A stretch of DNA of 64,000 bases from Clostridiales bacterium (GTDB taxonomy: Bacteria; Bacillota; Clostridia; Peptostreptococcales; Anaerovoracaceae): contig QXXF01000007.1 of the NCBI GenBank assembly GCA_009911365.1, positions 108,644 through 172,643 on the forward strand. The letters run 5' to 3'. Shown here piece by piece: positions 53,778-63,916 of the stretch. The translations under genes were made by a program, and so were the position numbers. How positions within the stretch are numbered: position 1 is the stretch's first letter; every line of letters begins with the position of its first letter. A model generated the notes under the pieces. That model made no database searches and was not told the DNA's origin. It worked only from the letters and a program-made list of their open reading frames with translations.

Positions 53778-55577
53778 ATGAGTGACAAATCATTGAAAAC
53801 CAGAGAACAGATCGACAGTAACTATAAATGGAACATCGAAGCCATGTTCCCGGACGAACAGCAGATCGACCAGGACATTGATTCGGTTTTGACCAAAACA
53901 AAAGACTTCGGCGGCTTTGCCGGACATTTGACCGAAAACGCAGCCACTCTGCTGCAGGCCCTGAAAAAGCGGGACGAGATCTGGCAGCAGCTTGAAAAGG
54001 TCTATGTGTACGCCCGCATGCGCCGTGATGAGGACAATCGAAAAAATAAGTACCAAGCCATGACGGACAAATGTCAGACCGTCATCGCTCAGGTATCCGC
54101 TTCCATGTCCTTTTTCACTCCCGAGCTTTTAAATGCGTCAGAAGAAACGTTGCTTTCCTATATCCAGGAGGAACCCGACCTCAAGGAATATGAATTCCTC
54201 ATCAAGGACATCCTGCGGGAAAAATCTCACATCCTCACAAAGTCCGAAGAAAACATCCTGGCGCAGATGGGTGAAATCACAGGTGCTACCAACGATATCT
54301 TCACCATGCTCAACAACGCAGACATTAAATTTGGAAAGATCACAGATGAGGACGGCGATGAAGTGGAACTGACCCATGGGAATTATATCAAGTTCATGGA
54401 AAGCCATGACCGCAAGGTGAGAAAAGAAGCCTATGACCACATGTACGCAGCTTTCAAGTCCATGATCAACACCATTGGCACGGCTTATAATTACAATACC
54501 AAGACCGATGTGATCACCGCCAGGCTCCGCAAATATGATTCCGCTCGTCAGGCCGCCCTTTCCGGAGACAACATCCCGGGAGACGTTTACGATAACTTGG
54601 TCAAAGTGGTGAACGAAAATCTGCCTGCGGTTCATCGTTACATGGAGATCCGCAAAAAACTTTTGGGCGTGAACCAGCTCCATATGTACGACATTTATGT
54701 GCCTCTTATCGAACTGCCGAAAAAGAAGATTCCTTATGAACAGGCCCTGGACATGATGCGGGAAGGCCTGGCACCTTTAGGCGAGGAATACATCTCCAGG
54801 ATGAACAAAGGGATCAAGGCAGGATGGATCGATGTTTATGAAAACGAAGGCAAAACAAGCGGCGCATACAGCTTTGGCAGTTATGACAGCATGCCTTACA
54901 TCCTGCTGAATTACACGGATACTCTAAAGGATGTTTTCACCGTGGTCCATGAAATGGGGCATTCCATGCATTCCAGCTATACCCGGGAGGCCCAGCCTTA
55001 TATTTACGGCAGTCATTCCATCTTTACGGCCGAAGTGGCCTCCACGGTCAACGAGTCCCTTTTGATGCGCCACTTGCTGGACAAAGAAACGGATCCGCAA
55101 ATGCGCAAGTACCTGCTGAATCTTTATATCGAAGAGTTCCGTACCACCTTGTTCCGTCAGACCATGTTCGCTGAATTTGAAGATCTGACTCACAGAGCCA
55201 TTGAAGAGGGACAAGTCCTGACAGCAGAGTGGATGTGCGAAGAATATCAAAAGCTCAATGATAAATACTTTGGCCCTGCTGTGGAACGGGATGACACCAT
55301 TCGCTATGAATGGGCCAGAATCCCTCATTTTTACAATGCGTTTTATGTCTATAAATACGCCACCGGCTATTCAGCGGCCACAGCCATTTCAAGCAAGATT
55401 CTCACAGAAGGCCCTGCCGCAAGGGATGCTTACATCAGCTTCCTGAAAACCGGCGAAAGCGACCATCCAATCCAGCTGCTGAAATTGGCAGGCGTGGACA
55501 TGAGCAGCAAAAAACCGATCGAACAGGCTATGGAAACGTTCAAAGGCCTTGTGGATGAATTCGAAAAGCTGGTATGA
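53778..55577 (+). CDS. pepF: Oligoendopeptidase F
   Basis: A 599-residue cytoplasmic M3 zinc peptidase acting on short peptides. The zinc site HEMGH (in VVHEMGHSMHSS) with the downstream glutamate region (TAEVASTVNE) is intact; YDHMYAAFKSM and YEWARIPHFYNAFYVYKYATG are family motifs. I choose ATG 53778, preceded by AGGAGG, over the in-frame ATG at 53541, which lies inside murI. nadK starts in its stop codon. Confidence 0.95.
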   Translation: MSDKSLKTREQIDSNYKWNIEAMFPDEQQIDQDIDSVLTKTKDFGGFAGHLTENAATLLQALKKRDEIWQQLEKVYVYARMRRDEDNRKNKYQAMTDKCQTVIAQVSASMSFFTPELLNASEETLLSYIQEEPDLKEYEFLIKDILREKSHILTKSEENILAQMGEITGATNDIFTMLNNADIKFGKITDEDGDEVELTHGNYIKFMESHDRKVRKEAYDHMYAAFKSMINTIGTAYNYNTKTDVITARLRKYDSARQAALSGDNIPGDVYDNLVKVVNENLPAVHRYMEIRKKLLGVNQLHMYDIYVPLIELPKKKIPYEQALDMMREGLAPLGEEYISRMNKGIKAGWIDVYENEGKTSGAYSFGSYDSMPYILLNYTDTLKDVFTVVHEMGHSMHSSYTREAQPYIYGSHSIFTAEVASTVNESLLMRHLLDKETDPQMRKYLLNLYIEEFRTTLFRQTMFAEFEDLTHRAIEEGQVLTAEWMCEEYQKLNDKYFGPAVERDDTIRYEWARIPHFYNAFYVYKYATGYSAATAISSKILTEGPAARDAYISFLKTGESDHPIQLLKLAGVDMSSKKPIEQAMETFKGLVDEFEKLV

Positions 55578-56389
55578 GCATGAACATCATCAACATATAC
55601 ACAAACGGCACCAACGTGTCGGAAAAGACAAAGAAAATCGTGGTTGAAAAGTTTGAAAAAAGCGGCTTCACTGTCCGGGAAGACTATTCCCCGGACAGCC
55701 AGCTGCTGGTATGCATTGGTGGGGACGGTGCGTTCCTGCAGGCCGTACATACGTATGACTTTCCTTCGATCCCCATCGTAGGCATCAATACGGGCCATCT
55801 CGGCTTTTTCCAAGAAGTATCGCCAGACGATCCAGCTGAACTGGATGCGTTTATCCGGGATTATCAGGCTGGAAAATATCGGCTCCAGCGGCTCAATACT
55901 GTGCAGGCCACGGTCACGACCCAAAGCGGCAAAAAAGAAGTTCTACGGGGCTTGAATGAAATCGTTATCAAAGGCAGTCCTTCTTATTCCGTGCATCTAA
56001 ATATTTCCATTGGTGGCAGCCCCATTGAAAAATTCAGCGGAGATGGAATCCTAGTGGCTACTTCGGCAGGCAGCACGGCTTACAATTATTCCTTAGGCGG
56101 CTCTATTGTGGATCCCCGTATCCGGCTGCTGCAAGTAACCCCTATCGCGCCTATGAACACCACCGCATATCGTTCTTTTACCTCCAGCATCCTGCTTCCC
56201 TCCGATCTTTCCCTGGGAGTTGTCCCGGAAATCGGAAAAAGCAATTACGTTTTCCTGTTGAATGACGGGATTGAGCACGCTTATGAACAAGTACAGGAAA
56301 TCAAGATCGGATTCTCTGAAACCATCATCGACCTACTGCGGTTTGAGTCTTATGATTTCTGGGATAAAGTCAAGACGAAATTTTTATAA
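55574..56389 (+). CDS. nadK: NAD kinase
   Basis: Phosphorylates NAD to NADP. The GGDG motif (CIGGDGAFLQAVH), NTGHLGFFQEV and the DGILVATSAGSTAYNYSLGG catalytic-loop region are present. The start ATG 55574 overlaps the pepF stop (ATGA); a second ATG two codons on is equally possible. The remote helical insert is short, giving 271 residues. Confidence 0.95.
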   Translation: MSMNIINIYTNGTNVSEKTKKIVVEKFEKSGFTVREDYSPDSQLLVCIGGDGAFLQAVHTYDFPSIPIVGINTGHLGFFQEVSPDDPAELDAFIRDYQAGKYRLQRLNTVQATVTTQSGKKEVLRGLNEIVIKGSPSYSVHLNISIGGSPIEKFSGDGILVATSAGSTAYNYSLGGSIVDPRIRLLQVTPIAPMNTTAYRSFTSSILLPSDLSLGVVPEIGKSNYVFLLNDGIEHAYEQVQEIKIGFSETIIDLLRFESYDFWDKVKTKFL

Positions 56390-56397
56390 GGAGAAAC

Positions 56398-57291
56398 ATG
56401 ACAGAATTTAAATATATTGTTACAGAAGAAGATCAAGACTTGGATGTGAAGGGCATTCTGCGTCAGCACTTTCAGTTTTCTGCCCGTATGCGAAACAAAA
56501 TCAAACGAGAAAAACTAGTATGCCTCAACGGCCAGCAGACTCCCGGCTGGATCCCCGTGGCTCCTGGGGATGTCATCACCATACAGCTGCCAGAGGAAAC
56601 CAGCGACTTTGTTCCCGAAGACATCCCCATTTCCATTGTGTACGAAGATGACAGCCTGTTGATCATCAACAAGCAGCCTGGCCTGGTAGTCCATCCCACA
56701 AAGGGACATCCTCAGCACACCCTTGCCAATGGCATCATGAAGTACATACTGGATTCAGGCCAAAATTTTAAAATACGCTTCATGAACCGGTTGGACATGG
56801 ACACCTCCGGCATTGTAGCGGTTGCGAAAAATTCTCACTGTCAGGCCAGCTTTATGAAACAAGGACAAGCCGGACTAGTGGAAAAACGCTATCTTGCCAT
56901 TGTAAAAGGTCTCGTCAGCGCAGACAGAGGCACCATTGATCTTCCCATCGGCAAACCGGATCCAGAGCGGGTAGAGCGATGGGTCATAGAGGATGGCGCG
57001 CCTTCCATCACCCACTACCACGTCCTGGAACGCTATCAGGCCGGATACTCCCTGGTGGAGCTGGTTCTGGAAACTGGGCGCACCCATCAGATCCGAGTCC
57101 ACATGGCTTATATTGGGCATCCTATTGTCAGCGACCATCTCTATGGCGAAACTAACCCCTTTCTCATAGAACGCCAAGCCCTCCATGCTGCGAAGCTGGC
57201 CCTGGCCCATCCAGTGACTGGAAAGTCCCTGGTCTTTGAAGCGTCTCTGCCTACTGACATGGAACGCCTGATCGCCATGTTCTCTAAATAA
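56398..57291 (+). CDS. RluA-family rRNA/tRNA pseudouridine synthase
   Basis: A 297-residue enzyme: N-terminal S4-like RNA-binding domain (about 15-75), then the RluA catalytic domain with HRLDMDTSG-type motif (MNRLDMDTSGIVAV; catalytic Asp), LVVHPTKGH, and TGRTHQIRVHMAYIGHPIVSD. Whether it is RluD-like on 23S rRNA or acts on another position is not fixed by sequence. GGAGAAAC precedes the ATG, 8 bases after nadK. Confidence 0.9.
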   Translation: MTEFKYIVTEEDQDLDVKGILRQHFQFSARMRNKIKREKLVCLNGQQTPGWIPVAPGDVITIQLPEETSDFVPEDIPISIVYEDDSLLIINKQPGLVVHPTKGHPQHTLANGIMKYILDSGQNFKIRFMNRLDMDTSGIVAVAKNSHCQASFMKQGQAGLVEKRYLAIVKGLVSADRGTIDLPIGKPDPERVERWVIEDGAPSITHYHVLERYQAGYSLVELVLETGRTHQIRVHMAYIGHPIVSDHLYGETNPFLIERQALHAAKLALAHPVTGKSLVFEASLPTDMERLIAMFSK

Positions 57292-57308
57292 ATCTTGGTA
57301 AAAATCGC

Positions 57309-57351
57309 AAAGAGATAAGAAATGGTACGCCTCGCCGCTTCTTATCTCTTT
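57309..57351. terminator. Bidirectional terminator between rluA-family gene and regulator gene
   Basis: AAAGAGATAAGAA (57309-57321) pairs with TTCTTATCTCTTT (57339-57351), a perfect 13-bp stem with T-runs on both sides, between two convergent genes. Confidence 0.85.
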
Positions 57352-57431
57352 TTATAGTGAACGCAAAAGTATGATGACAGATCTTGACCGCGGGCCAAGG
57401 CATTTTGTCTCACTCATCTAATTTGGGGCAA

Positions 57432-58802
57432 TTACTTTAAATCGTATTCCACCAGTTTGTTGAACAACTGTCTTCTGGAAATATTCAAAATCTCCGCCAC
57501 TTGGTTCATGTCCTTTGGGTAACGGCGCAGCAATCCTTCAATATATTCCTTTTCCACCTTGCTCCGGTATTCTTTTAGGGAAATCGTATAATCCATTTCT
57601 CTTGGGACCATGAAAACGGACTGTTCTTGGCTGTTTGCCACGTCAGATGGCAAGTATTCTTCTAGGATCTCGCCCTTTTCTGACAATACGACCAGCCGTT
57701 CTATGATGTTTTTCAGTTCCCTCACGTTCCCTGGGTAATGATACTGCTCCAGCCGTTCCCGCACTTTCGGCTGGATATCATGGATGTCCTTATTCATCTC
57801 CCTTTGATATTTCTCAAAAAAGTAATCAATGAACAGAGGAATATCTTCTGGACGCTCTCGCAGCGGCGGCAGTTCCAGCACAATGGTGCTAATCCGATAA
57901 AATAGATCATCCCGAAAACACCCATCTGCCATGTCCTGGCGCAGGTTATGATTGGTGGCAGTAATCAATCGGAAATCCACGTTAATGGGCGAGCTGCTTC
58001 CCAGCCTGTAGATCTGTTTGTTTTCAATGGCTTTCAGCAGCTTTGCCTGAAGATTGATGGAAACGCCACCGATTTCATCTAAAAACAGGGTCCCGCCATT
58101 GGACGCTTCAAAGAGACCGATCCGCCGCTTGTCAGCTCCTGTAAAGGAGCCCTTTTCATGTCCAAAAAGTTCAGATTCCAAAATGGATTCAGAAAGGGCC
58201 TGGCAATTCAGCTCCATGAAATTTGCGTCTTTTCTCATGCTCTTTTGGTGAATGAAAGAGGCCAGCACTTCTTTTCCAGAACCAGACTCCCCCAAGATTA
58301 GGATGTTGGAATCGCTCTGAGCCGCCCGTTCCGCCAGTTCCAGCATCTGGTGATATTCTTTGTTCTTGCTTTCCAGCATGAAAACACCTGTTGCTTTTTC
58401 CTTTAATATGGCATTATCCCTCCGCAGCTTCCGAGCATCTTCGATTCTTCGGATCTCCATGAACATTTCTTCAGGATCCCTGCCCTTTGTCACATACGTA
58501 TAGGCTCCGGCTTTCATGGCATCCACCGCTTTTTCAATGGTTCCATGGGCCGTGAGCATGATGACCTCCGTATCATACTCTCTTTTCTTGATCTCCTCCA
58601 GCAGCTGGCTTCCATCCATCACTGGCATGAAAAGATCAGTGATCACCAGGTCAAATGATTTCTTTTCCAGCTTTTTCAGGGCCGACTGTCCATTGTCACA
58701 AGCTTCCACGCTGTAGCCTTTGCCGGACAAGATCATTTTCAACACATCCCGATAATCTTTTTCATCATCTACCACTAAAATTTGAAAAGCTTTTTTACTC
58801 AC
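57432..58802 (-). CDS. NtrC-family sigma-54-dependent response regulator
   Basis: A 456-residue regulator. The receiver (1-120) has VVDDEKDY and phospho-acceptor LVITDLFMP. The AAA+ domain has Walker [10 protein letters not shown], the sigma-54-contact loop GSFTGAD and [10 protein letters not shown] Fis-type HTH ends it ([19 protein letters not shown]). It therefore activates sigma-54 promoters when phosphorylated. The ATG overlaps the kinase gene end by 8 bases. Target genes are unproven; the amino-acid permeases upstream in the same run are the obvious candidates. Confidence 0.92.
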   Translation of the reverse strand: MSKKAFQILVVDDEKDYRDVLKMILSGKGYSVEACDNGQSALKKLEKKSFDLVITDLFMPVMDGSQLLEEIKKREYDTEVIMLTAHGTIEKAVDAMKAGAYTYVTKGRDPEEMFMEIRRIEDARKLRRDNAILKEKATGVFMLESKNKEYHQMLELAERAAQSDSNILILGESGSGKEVLASFIHQKSMRKDANFMELNCQALSESILESELFGHEKGSFTGADKRRIGLFEASNGGTLFLDEIGGVSINLQAKLLKAIENKQIYRLGSSSPINVDFRLITATNHNLRQDMADGCFRDDLFYRISTIVLELPPLRERPEDIPLFIDYFFEKYQREMNKDIHDIQPKVRERLEQYHYPGNVRELKNIIERLVVLSEKGEILEEYLPSDVANSQEQSVFMVPREMDYTISLKEYRSKVEKEYIEGLLRRYPKDMNQVAEILNISRRQLFNKLVEYDLK

Positions 58803-60765
58803 TCTGTTCCTCCTCCCTTCTGACAGGCAGAGTCACTTTAAAGGTCGTTCCTTTGCCGATTTCACTGCTTACATGGATCTTTCCATTCATTTTCTGCAGT
58901 TCGTTGTATACGATATAAAGTCCCAAACCATTGCCTTCTGTGCTGCTCTTTGTTGTGAAAAACGGATTAAAAATATCGTCTAGGATCTCTTCTTCTATAC
59001 CAGTTCCCGTGTCTGTCACTTCAATGAAACAGACTTGGTCCTCTAAGCTGATATTGATGCTCAGCTCCCCTTGGCTTTCCATAGCGTCTATGGCATTGGA
59101 CACTAAATTGATGAATACCATGTCAAAAGATTCCACTGCCATTCGAATCTGAAAGTCTTTTTCACATTCTACCCGCACTTCAATCTGCTTTTTCTTCAGC
59201 ATCCCTCTGTTCAAGGCAATGACCGAATCCACATGCTCCTTGATCCACACGGTCTCGATCCGTTTGTTGGAAATCCGGGAAAAGTTCAGAAGATTATCAA
59301 TGATATCTCCTGCGGTGTCCACAGATTTTTCAATGACTTGCACTGCCTGCTCCTGCAAGTTCTCATCTTTCATGTTTTTCAACACATAACAGTAGTTGCG
59401 AATGATACCCAAAGGATTCCGAATCTCATGGGCCACTCCCGCAGCCAGCTGCCCTACTGCGATCATCTTGTTGTCTTGGAGCATTTGCCGTTCAGCCATA
59501 CGCTCGCCTGTCACGTTGCTGGCCATGAACAGCAGCTTTTCCACATCTCCCTTTGGACTGAGGATTGGAAAAATGTTGATTTCCAGGATAATCCTTTGCA
59601 GCGTCAGCTCTTTCGAGGTGCCAGCCTGTGTGTTTCGAGTCTTTTCCAGCATTTCTTGAAGGATTGTCCGGGAACTTTCAGGCAGCTCCAGGACTTCCCA
59701 GATCGACCTGCCCATGGACTCTCGATTCACATAATTCAAAAATGCCTTGTTAATATCCACGATGACGCCCTCTGGATCCAGCTCTGCCATATAATAGGAC
59801 ACCCCGTTAAAAGTTGTCTGCATTTCCTGTTTGCTGGCTGTCAGCTGATCCATCCTGGCGGTCAGTTCATTGTACAAGTTTTTGTTGGACTGATAGTAGA
59901 AAAAGAAGGTGCAGAACACTGCCGCAAACACAATGATCAGCAGGGACGCCGCGTCTTTGTACCTGCCCGCTTCCACCAGCTGACCGGAAGTCCCGAACCA
60001 ACGCTCTTGCGCCTGCCCCATCAGAACTTGCAGATCCGCATTGTGGACACACTGGTTCAGGATGCTGTATAATTCCGCATCATCCCCATCCATGATCAAA
60101 CAGATATTGCGTTTGTACAGTTCCACATGCGCGTTTTCATATTCATCCTGAAGGCCATTCTGTTTTAATAATCCGCTAATAGCCTCCTGATCACCCGCAA
60201 CGCAATCTAGGTTTTCCTGTCCCGCCTTTTTTACCGCGTCCGCGATCGTTGCCGCATCACGCAGATCCACAGGCTTCCCAGCATAAGACAAGCTCCTTTT
60301 CTCCTGATCCGTGAACTGGCCCTTTACACAGATCCCCTGAAACCGTTCTTTGCCATGATCCAAATCGTTTCGGATAAATAAGCTCCCTTTTACTTGGAAC
60401 AACGCTGCTGTGAACTGGATCTGATCGATCTTGCTCCTGCTTTCTTCATCCGCAGCGGCCAGTACCGCATCTGCGTCTTTCTCCTTGTTTGGCAGGATCT
60501 CTACCTCCAAACCTACTGGTCGCATAATGGAATCCATGTAATCCTCCAAAAAACCAGGTTCAAAATAAGCCAGCTCTTTGTCAATGGAAACTCGTACTGT
60601 CTGCTTTTCTTTCGCGAATCGCTGTTCACTGCGGGTTAAGGTGGTCTTGCCTTTGTGGGGAGGTTCGACTTTATAAGAAGAATCGTTGAAAGCCCGGAGC
60701 AATACCGCAAGAATCACTAGCAGAAAAATTAGGATTACCAGAAACTCTTTTCGTTTTTCCTTCAT
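58795..60765 (-). CDS. Membrane histidine kinase with large extracytoplasmic sensor
   Basis: A 656-residue kinase. One helix near the N-terminus, a ~240-residue outside domain resembling solute-binding proteins (VRVSIDKELAYFEPGFLEDY, KPVDLRDAATIADAVKKAG, a periplasmic-binding pattern), a second helix (LLIIVFAAVFCTFFFYY), a PAS domain (about 320-430), HisKA with VAHEIRNPLGII, and an ATPase domain (NLVSNAIDAMES, DTGTGIEEE, GNGLGLYIV). I choose ATG 60765, preceded by AAGGAGGTC. It follows the broken permease gene by one base and overlaps its regulator gene. It would sense an extracellular solute, plausibly an amino acid. Confidence 0.9.
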   Translation of the reverse strand: MKEKRKEFLVILIFLLVILAVLLRAFNDSSYKVEPPHKGKTTLTRSEQRFAKEKQTVRVSIDKELAYFEPGFLEDYMDSIMRPVGLEVEILPNKEKDADAVLAAADEESRSKIDQIQFTAALFQVKGSLFIRNDLDHGKERFQGICVKGQFTDQEKRSLSYAGKPVDLRDAATIADAVKKAGQENLDCVAGDQEAISGLLKQNGLQDEYENAHVELYKRNICLIMDGDDAELYSILNQCVHNADLQVLMGQAQERWFGTSGQLVEAGRYKDAASLLIIVFAAVFCTFFFYYQSNKNLYNELTARMDQLTASKQEMQTTFNGVSYYMAELDPEGVIVDINKAFLNYVNRESMGRSIWEVLELPESSRTILQEMLEKTRNTQAGTSKELTLQRIILEINIFPILSPKGDVEKLLFMASNVTGERMAERQMLQDNKMIAVGQLAAGVAHEIRNPLGIIRNYCYVLKNMKDENLQEQAVQVIEKSVDTAGDIIDNLLNFSRISNKRIETVWIKEHVDSVIALNRGMLKKKQIEVRVECEKDFQIRMAVESFDMVFINLVSNAIDAMESQGELSINISLEDQVCFIEVTDTGTGIEEEILDDIFNPFFTTKSSTEGNGLGLYIVYNELQKMNGKIHVSSEIGKGTTFKVTLPVRREEEQSE

Positions 60766-60766
60766 C

Positions 60767-62186
60767 TCAAGACCTCCTTGCCAGCTTTTCTCCAAAAATC
60801 AAAAGTTCCCGCTCCTGACCAGTGATCCTGCCAAAATCCTTTTTGGACCACATAGCCATGACGATCCCCAGCAGCAGCCATACGCTGATCAGGATCATAT
60901 GATCAAAGGTATTGGCGTTTACTAGGGTCTCATTGATGTGAATAATAAAATACAGGACCGCCACGCTGGTGATGATCACGCCTAAAGACATCCCAAAGCG
61001 AACTTTGAAAGGCCTGTTCAGATCCGGCTCCTTTTTCCTTAAAATTACAAACGCCATGCATACGCAGCAATATCCAAAGAGGGAACACAAGGAACTGATA
61101 TCCACGAACCAGATCAAAGCATTCCGCCCCAAAAGCGGTGCTGCGATGCAGACCGCACCTACTAGCAGCGTCGCTGCCCAAGGCGTTTTGTGCTTTGGAT
61201 GTACCCTGCCGAAGATCTCCGGCAGCATCTTTGCTCGTCCCATGGCAAAGATCATCCTGGTGGCTCCCATAAAAAAGCCGTTCCAGGATGTGAGGATCCC
61301 CAAGACCCCTCCTAAGATCAAGATGGTTCCAAAGGTGTCATCCTGATACACATATGACATGACATCAGCGGCAGGAATGATTCCCGACATGCGGATCTCG
61401 ATAGGCGCCGACAGAGCGAGTCCCACGATAATGATAAAATACCATGCCATGCTGAAAATAATGCACACCAGCACCATTTTCCCGATTTCCCGAGGCATAA
61501 GATTCATTTCTTCCGCTGACTGGGGGATCACGTCAAAACCAATCATCATGGCAGGTACCATGAGGAAGACATAGAGGAATCCGTCTAAAGAATGAAAGGC
61601 TTCTCCGATATTCGTTTCCGACCCAAAGGTGATGCCGCCAAAAAACAGCAGTAAAGCCACCAGCATGACCGCAGCAGTGGCCATGACTTGGAAAATGACA
61701 GCCGGCCTGCTGGCGAACAAGTTCAAGAGCACCACGATGATGGCACCGGCCATGCCCACAAAGGCCCAGGAAAAATGGACCGTATAACCGGCGATTTCCC
61801 ACAATGGCGCATAAAGACCAATGGGCAGCACAGAATCAATAGCCGTAGCCAAGGCGATCCCTTCCCAGGCAGCCACGCCCAAATAGGCGAAGGACATGAT
61901 CCATCCTACCAGCCAGGCGGCCTTTCCTCCCATGGCTCTGTAGATATACACAAGCTCCCCCCCCAGCTAAAGGCAGGGCTGACGTCAATTCGCCATAAAC
62001 AGCCCCCACGCCCATGATGATCAGCGCACCTGTCAAAAATGCGATGATCGCTCCCCAAAATCCGGCTCTCGTCAGCCAAGTGGTAGCCAGCATGATCCAA
62101 CTCCACCCCATCATGGTTCCAAAACCAATGGCAAGCACATCCGTCCTACCTATCACCTTGCTTAAATTGTTTCGCTTTTCTTCCAT
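60767..62186 (-). pseudogene. APC-family amino-acid permease, frameshifted at a run of eight G
   Basis: From ATG 62186 the frame encodes MEEKRNNLSKVIGRTDVLAI through ELTSALPLAGG and then goes out of register. Removing one G from the eight (C8 at 61957-61964, plus strand) restores ...LPLAGGELVYIYRAMG, matching the intact neighbour's LPLAGGELVFTYRAMG, and the frame continues 394 codons to 60767. The repaired product is about 473 residues with twelve membrane helices. Since the only lesion is in a homopolymer, it may be a true pseudogene, a phase-variable switch or an assembly error. GAGGAAG precedes the ATG. Confidence 0.85.
61957..61964 (-). repeat. Run of eight G inside permease gene
   Basis: Eight consecutive G on the coding (minus) strand, one too many for the reading frame; the intact paralog has a shorter, broken G stretch here (GGC GGA GAG). 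Homopolymers of this length are slippage-prone. Confidence 0.9.
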
Positions 62187-62239
62187 TGCGCTTCCTCGTC
62201 ATTGTTCGGCTTCCCACTCTTTCTTCACTCAAAGAAAAA

Positions 62240-62265
62240 GGGCAGCGGATTCTATTCCGCTACCC
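62240..62265 (-). terminator. Terminator after the intact permease gene
   Basis: GGGTAGCGGA ... TCCGCTGCCC on the minus strand, a 10-bp stem, followed by TTTTTCTTT. It separates the intact permease from the broken-permease/kinase/regulator run. Confidence 0.85.
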
Positions 62266-62306
62266 CCCATTATACTGGATTTTATTTCATCTATAAAGAA
62301 TAAACT

Positions 62307-63752
62307 CTAAAATCTCTTGTAATCATCACCAAACATCAGGTATTCAGTTTCTTCTGGAGAAGTTTTACCATTAGGACCTGCTTTATTGATGATGAACAGG
62401 ATGATTCCCAGTACGATCCAGCCGCCAACCAGTGCCCACTCGATTCCTGTCAGTGGAGCCGGGCTGTAAAGCGGGATGTACAGAGTCGCCATGAACAATG
62501 CGACGCATACGGCCAGGATGCCAACGATGGTTCCAGCGTTAACCTTGAACGGCCGATCCAGGGACGGCTCTTTCTTTCTCAAGATCAGGAAAGAAAGGGA
62601 TACCATAAAGTACGCGACTACTGTTCCAAAGGCCGCGGCATCTACGAACCAGGTCAGCGCGCTCTTTCCAAGCAATGGTGACAGAACAGTGACAATACCT
62701 ACCAGTAGGATAGCAGCTGTCGGAGAACCATACTTTGGATGTACTTTTGCGAATGTCGGAGGCAGCATCTTTGCTCTGCTCATGGAGAAGAGAACTCTGG
62801 AAGCGCCAACGATGAATCCGTTCCAAGAAGTAAGGATACCGCACATCGCAGCGATGATCATCAGTTTTCCGAATACAGGATTTCCGCCTAAGGTGTGCGC
62901 AAACAGATTGGCTACCGGAACAGCGTTCGGGTCATTAACGAATCCGTCACGAGTAGCTGGATCTCCAGTCAGGGCAACGCCCAGGATCATGATCATGTAC
63001 CATGCTGCTGCCATGCAGATGGTGATCAGCATGATTTTACCGATCTTTCCAAGAGGCATGTTCATTTCTTCCGCTGCCTGTGGGATTACGTCAAATCCTA
63101 CGAACATAGCAGGCACAGCCAGGACTACTGCTACAAAGCCTTTTCCATCTGTGAACATCGGTGTCATGTTTTGCAGATCTCCTGTAGTCACGCCGCTGAC
63201 AAAGAAAGCGATTCCGCCGATTGCCATGGCAACGGTTGCGGTTGTCTGGAACACCGCAGACGCTTTCGCACCTCTATAGTTGATGAAGGTCATGATCACT
63301 GCTCCTACGCATCCGATGAGCAGGAATATGCCAGTTACTTCAGATCCCTGGATCTCATACAGGCTTCCTAATTGAGGCAGCAACTGTCCGAACAGGAATC
63401 CCAGCGCGTTTGACAGGGCAGGTCCTTCCCAAGCGGCTACGCCCAAATATGCTAGTGTGATCATCCAGCCGGTAAACCATGACGCATTGTAGCCCATGGC
63501 TCTGTATGTGAATACCAGCTCTCCGCCTGCCAGCGGCAGTGCCGGTGTCAGCTCCGCGTAAGTTAGTCCTACGAATAATGCCATAACGCCGCCTAGACCA
63601 AATGCCAGGATCGCGCCTAAAACGCCTCCATTATGTACCCAGGACCCTGCCAGCATGATCCAGCCCCATCCAATCATGGTACCGAACGCAAGAGCCAGCA
63701 CGTCTTTCATGCTAAGCGACTTTTCAAGTTCTTGTCTTCCTCCTTGACTCAT
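62307..63752 (-). CDS. APC-family amino-acid permease
   Basis: A 481-residue, twelve-helix secondary transporter. The N-terminus has VLALAFGTMIGWGWIMLAGSW, the G-rich TM1 substrate site of APC transporters; QAAEEMNMP and GFIVGASRVLFSMSRAKMLPP are family signatures. It is closely related to the broken permease, so the two arose by duplication. AAGGAGAGAG precedes the ATG. Substrate specificity is unknown. It lies downstream of the gene ending at 63917, in the same direction. Confidence 0.9.
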   Translation of the reverse strand: MSQGGRQELEKSLSMKDVLALAFGTMIGWGWIMLAGSWVHNGGVLGAILAFGLGGVMALFVGLTYAELTPALPLAGGELVFTYRAMGYNASWFTGWMITLAYLGVAAWEGPALSNALGFLFGQLLPQLGSLYEIQGSEVTGIFLLIGCVGAVIMTFINYRGAKASAVFQTTATVAMAIGGIAFFVSGVTTGDLQNMTPMFTDGKGFVAVVLAVPAMFVGFDVIPQAAEEMNMPLGKIGKIMLITICMAAAWYMIMILGVALTGDPATRDGFVNDPNAVPVANLFAHTLGGNPVFGKLMIIAAMCGILTSWNGFIVGASRVLFSMSRAKMLPPTFAKVHPKYGSPTAAILLVGIVTVLSPLLGKSALTWFVDAAAFGTVVAYFMVSLSFLILRKKEPSLDRPFKVNAGTIVGILAVCVALFMATLYIPLYSPAPLTGIEWALVGGWIVLGIILFIINKAGPNGKTSPEETEYLMFGDDYKRF

Positions 63753-63807
63753 AATTACTCTCTCCTTTTTGCTTTCACTATTTCCATATAAAATTGCGGG
63801 GAATCAG

Positions 63808-63838
63808 TTTCTACCTGCGGATGGAGAAACTGATTCCA
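63808..63838. promoter_or_regulatory. Stem-loop ahead of the intact permease gene
   Basis: GGAATCAGTTTCT and AGAAACTGATTCC form a perfect 13-bp inverted repeat with a short loop (CCATCCGCAGGT on the minus strand). Neither side has a strong T-run, so it may be a processing or attenuation element rather than a plain terminator of the upstream gene. Confidence 0.55.
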
Positions 63839-63916
63839 GTATTTATAACTCAGGCTGTTGCTTTTGTTTGAAATCGTTGCGGACAATTTTAATAAAACGT
63901 AAAACCCTGCCTTAAA

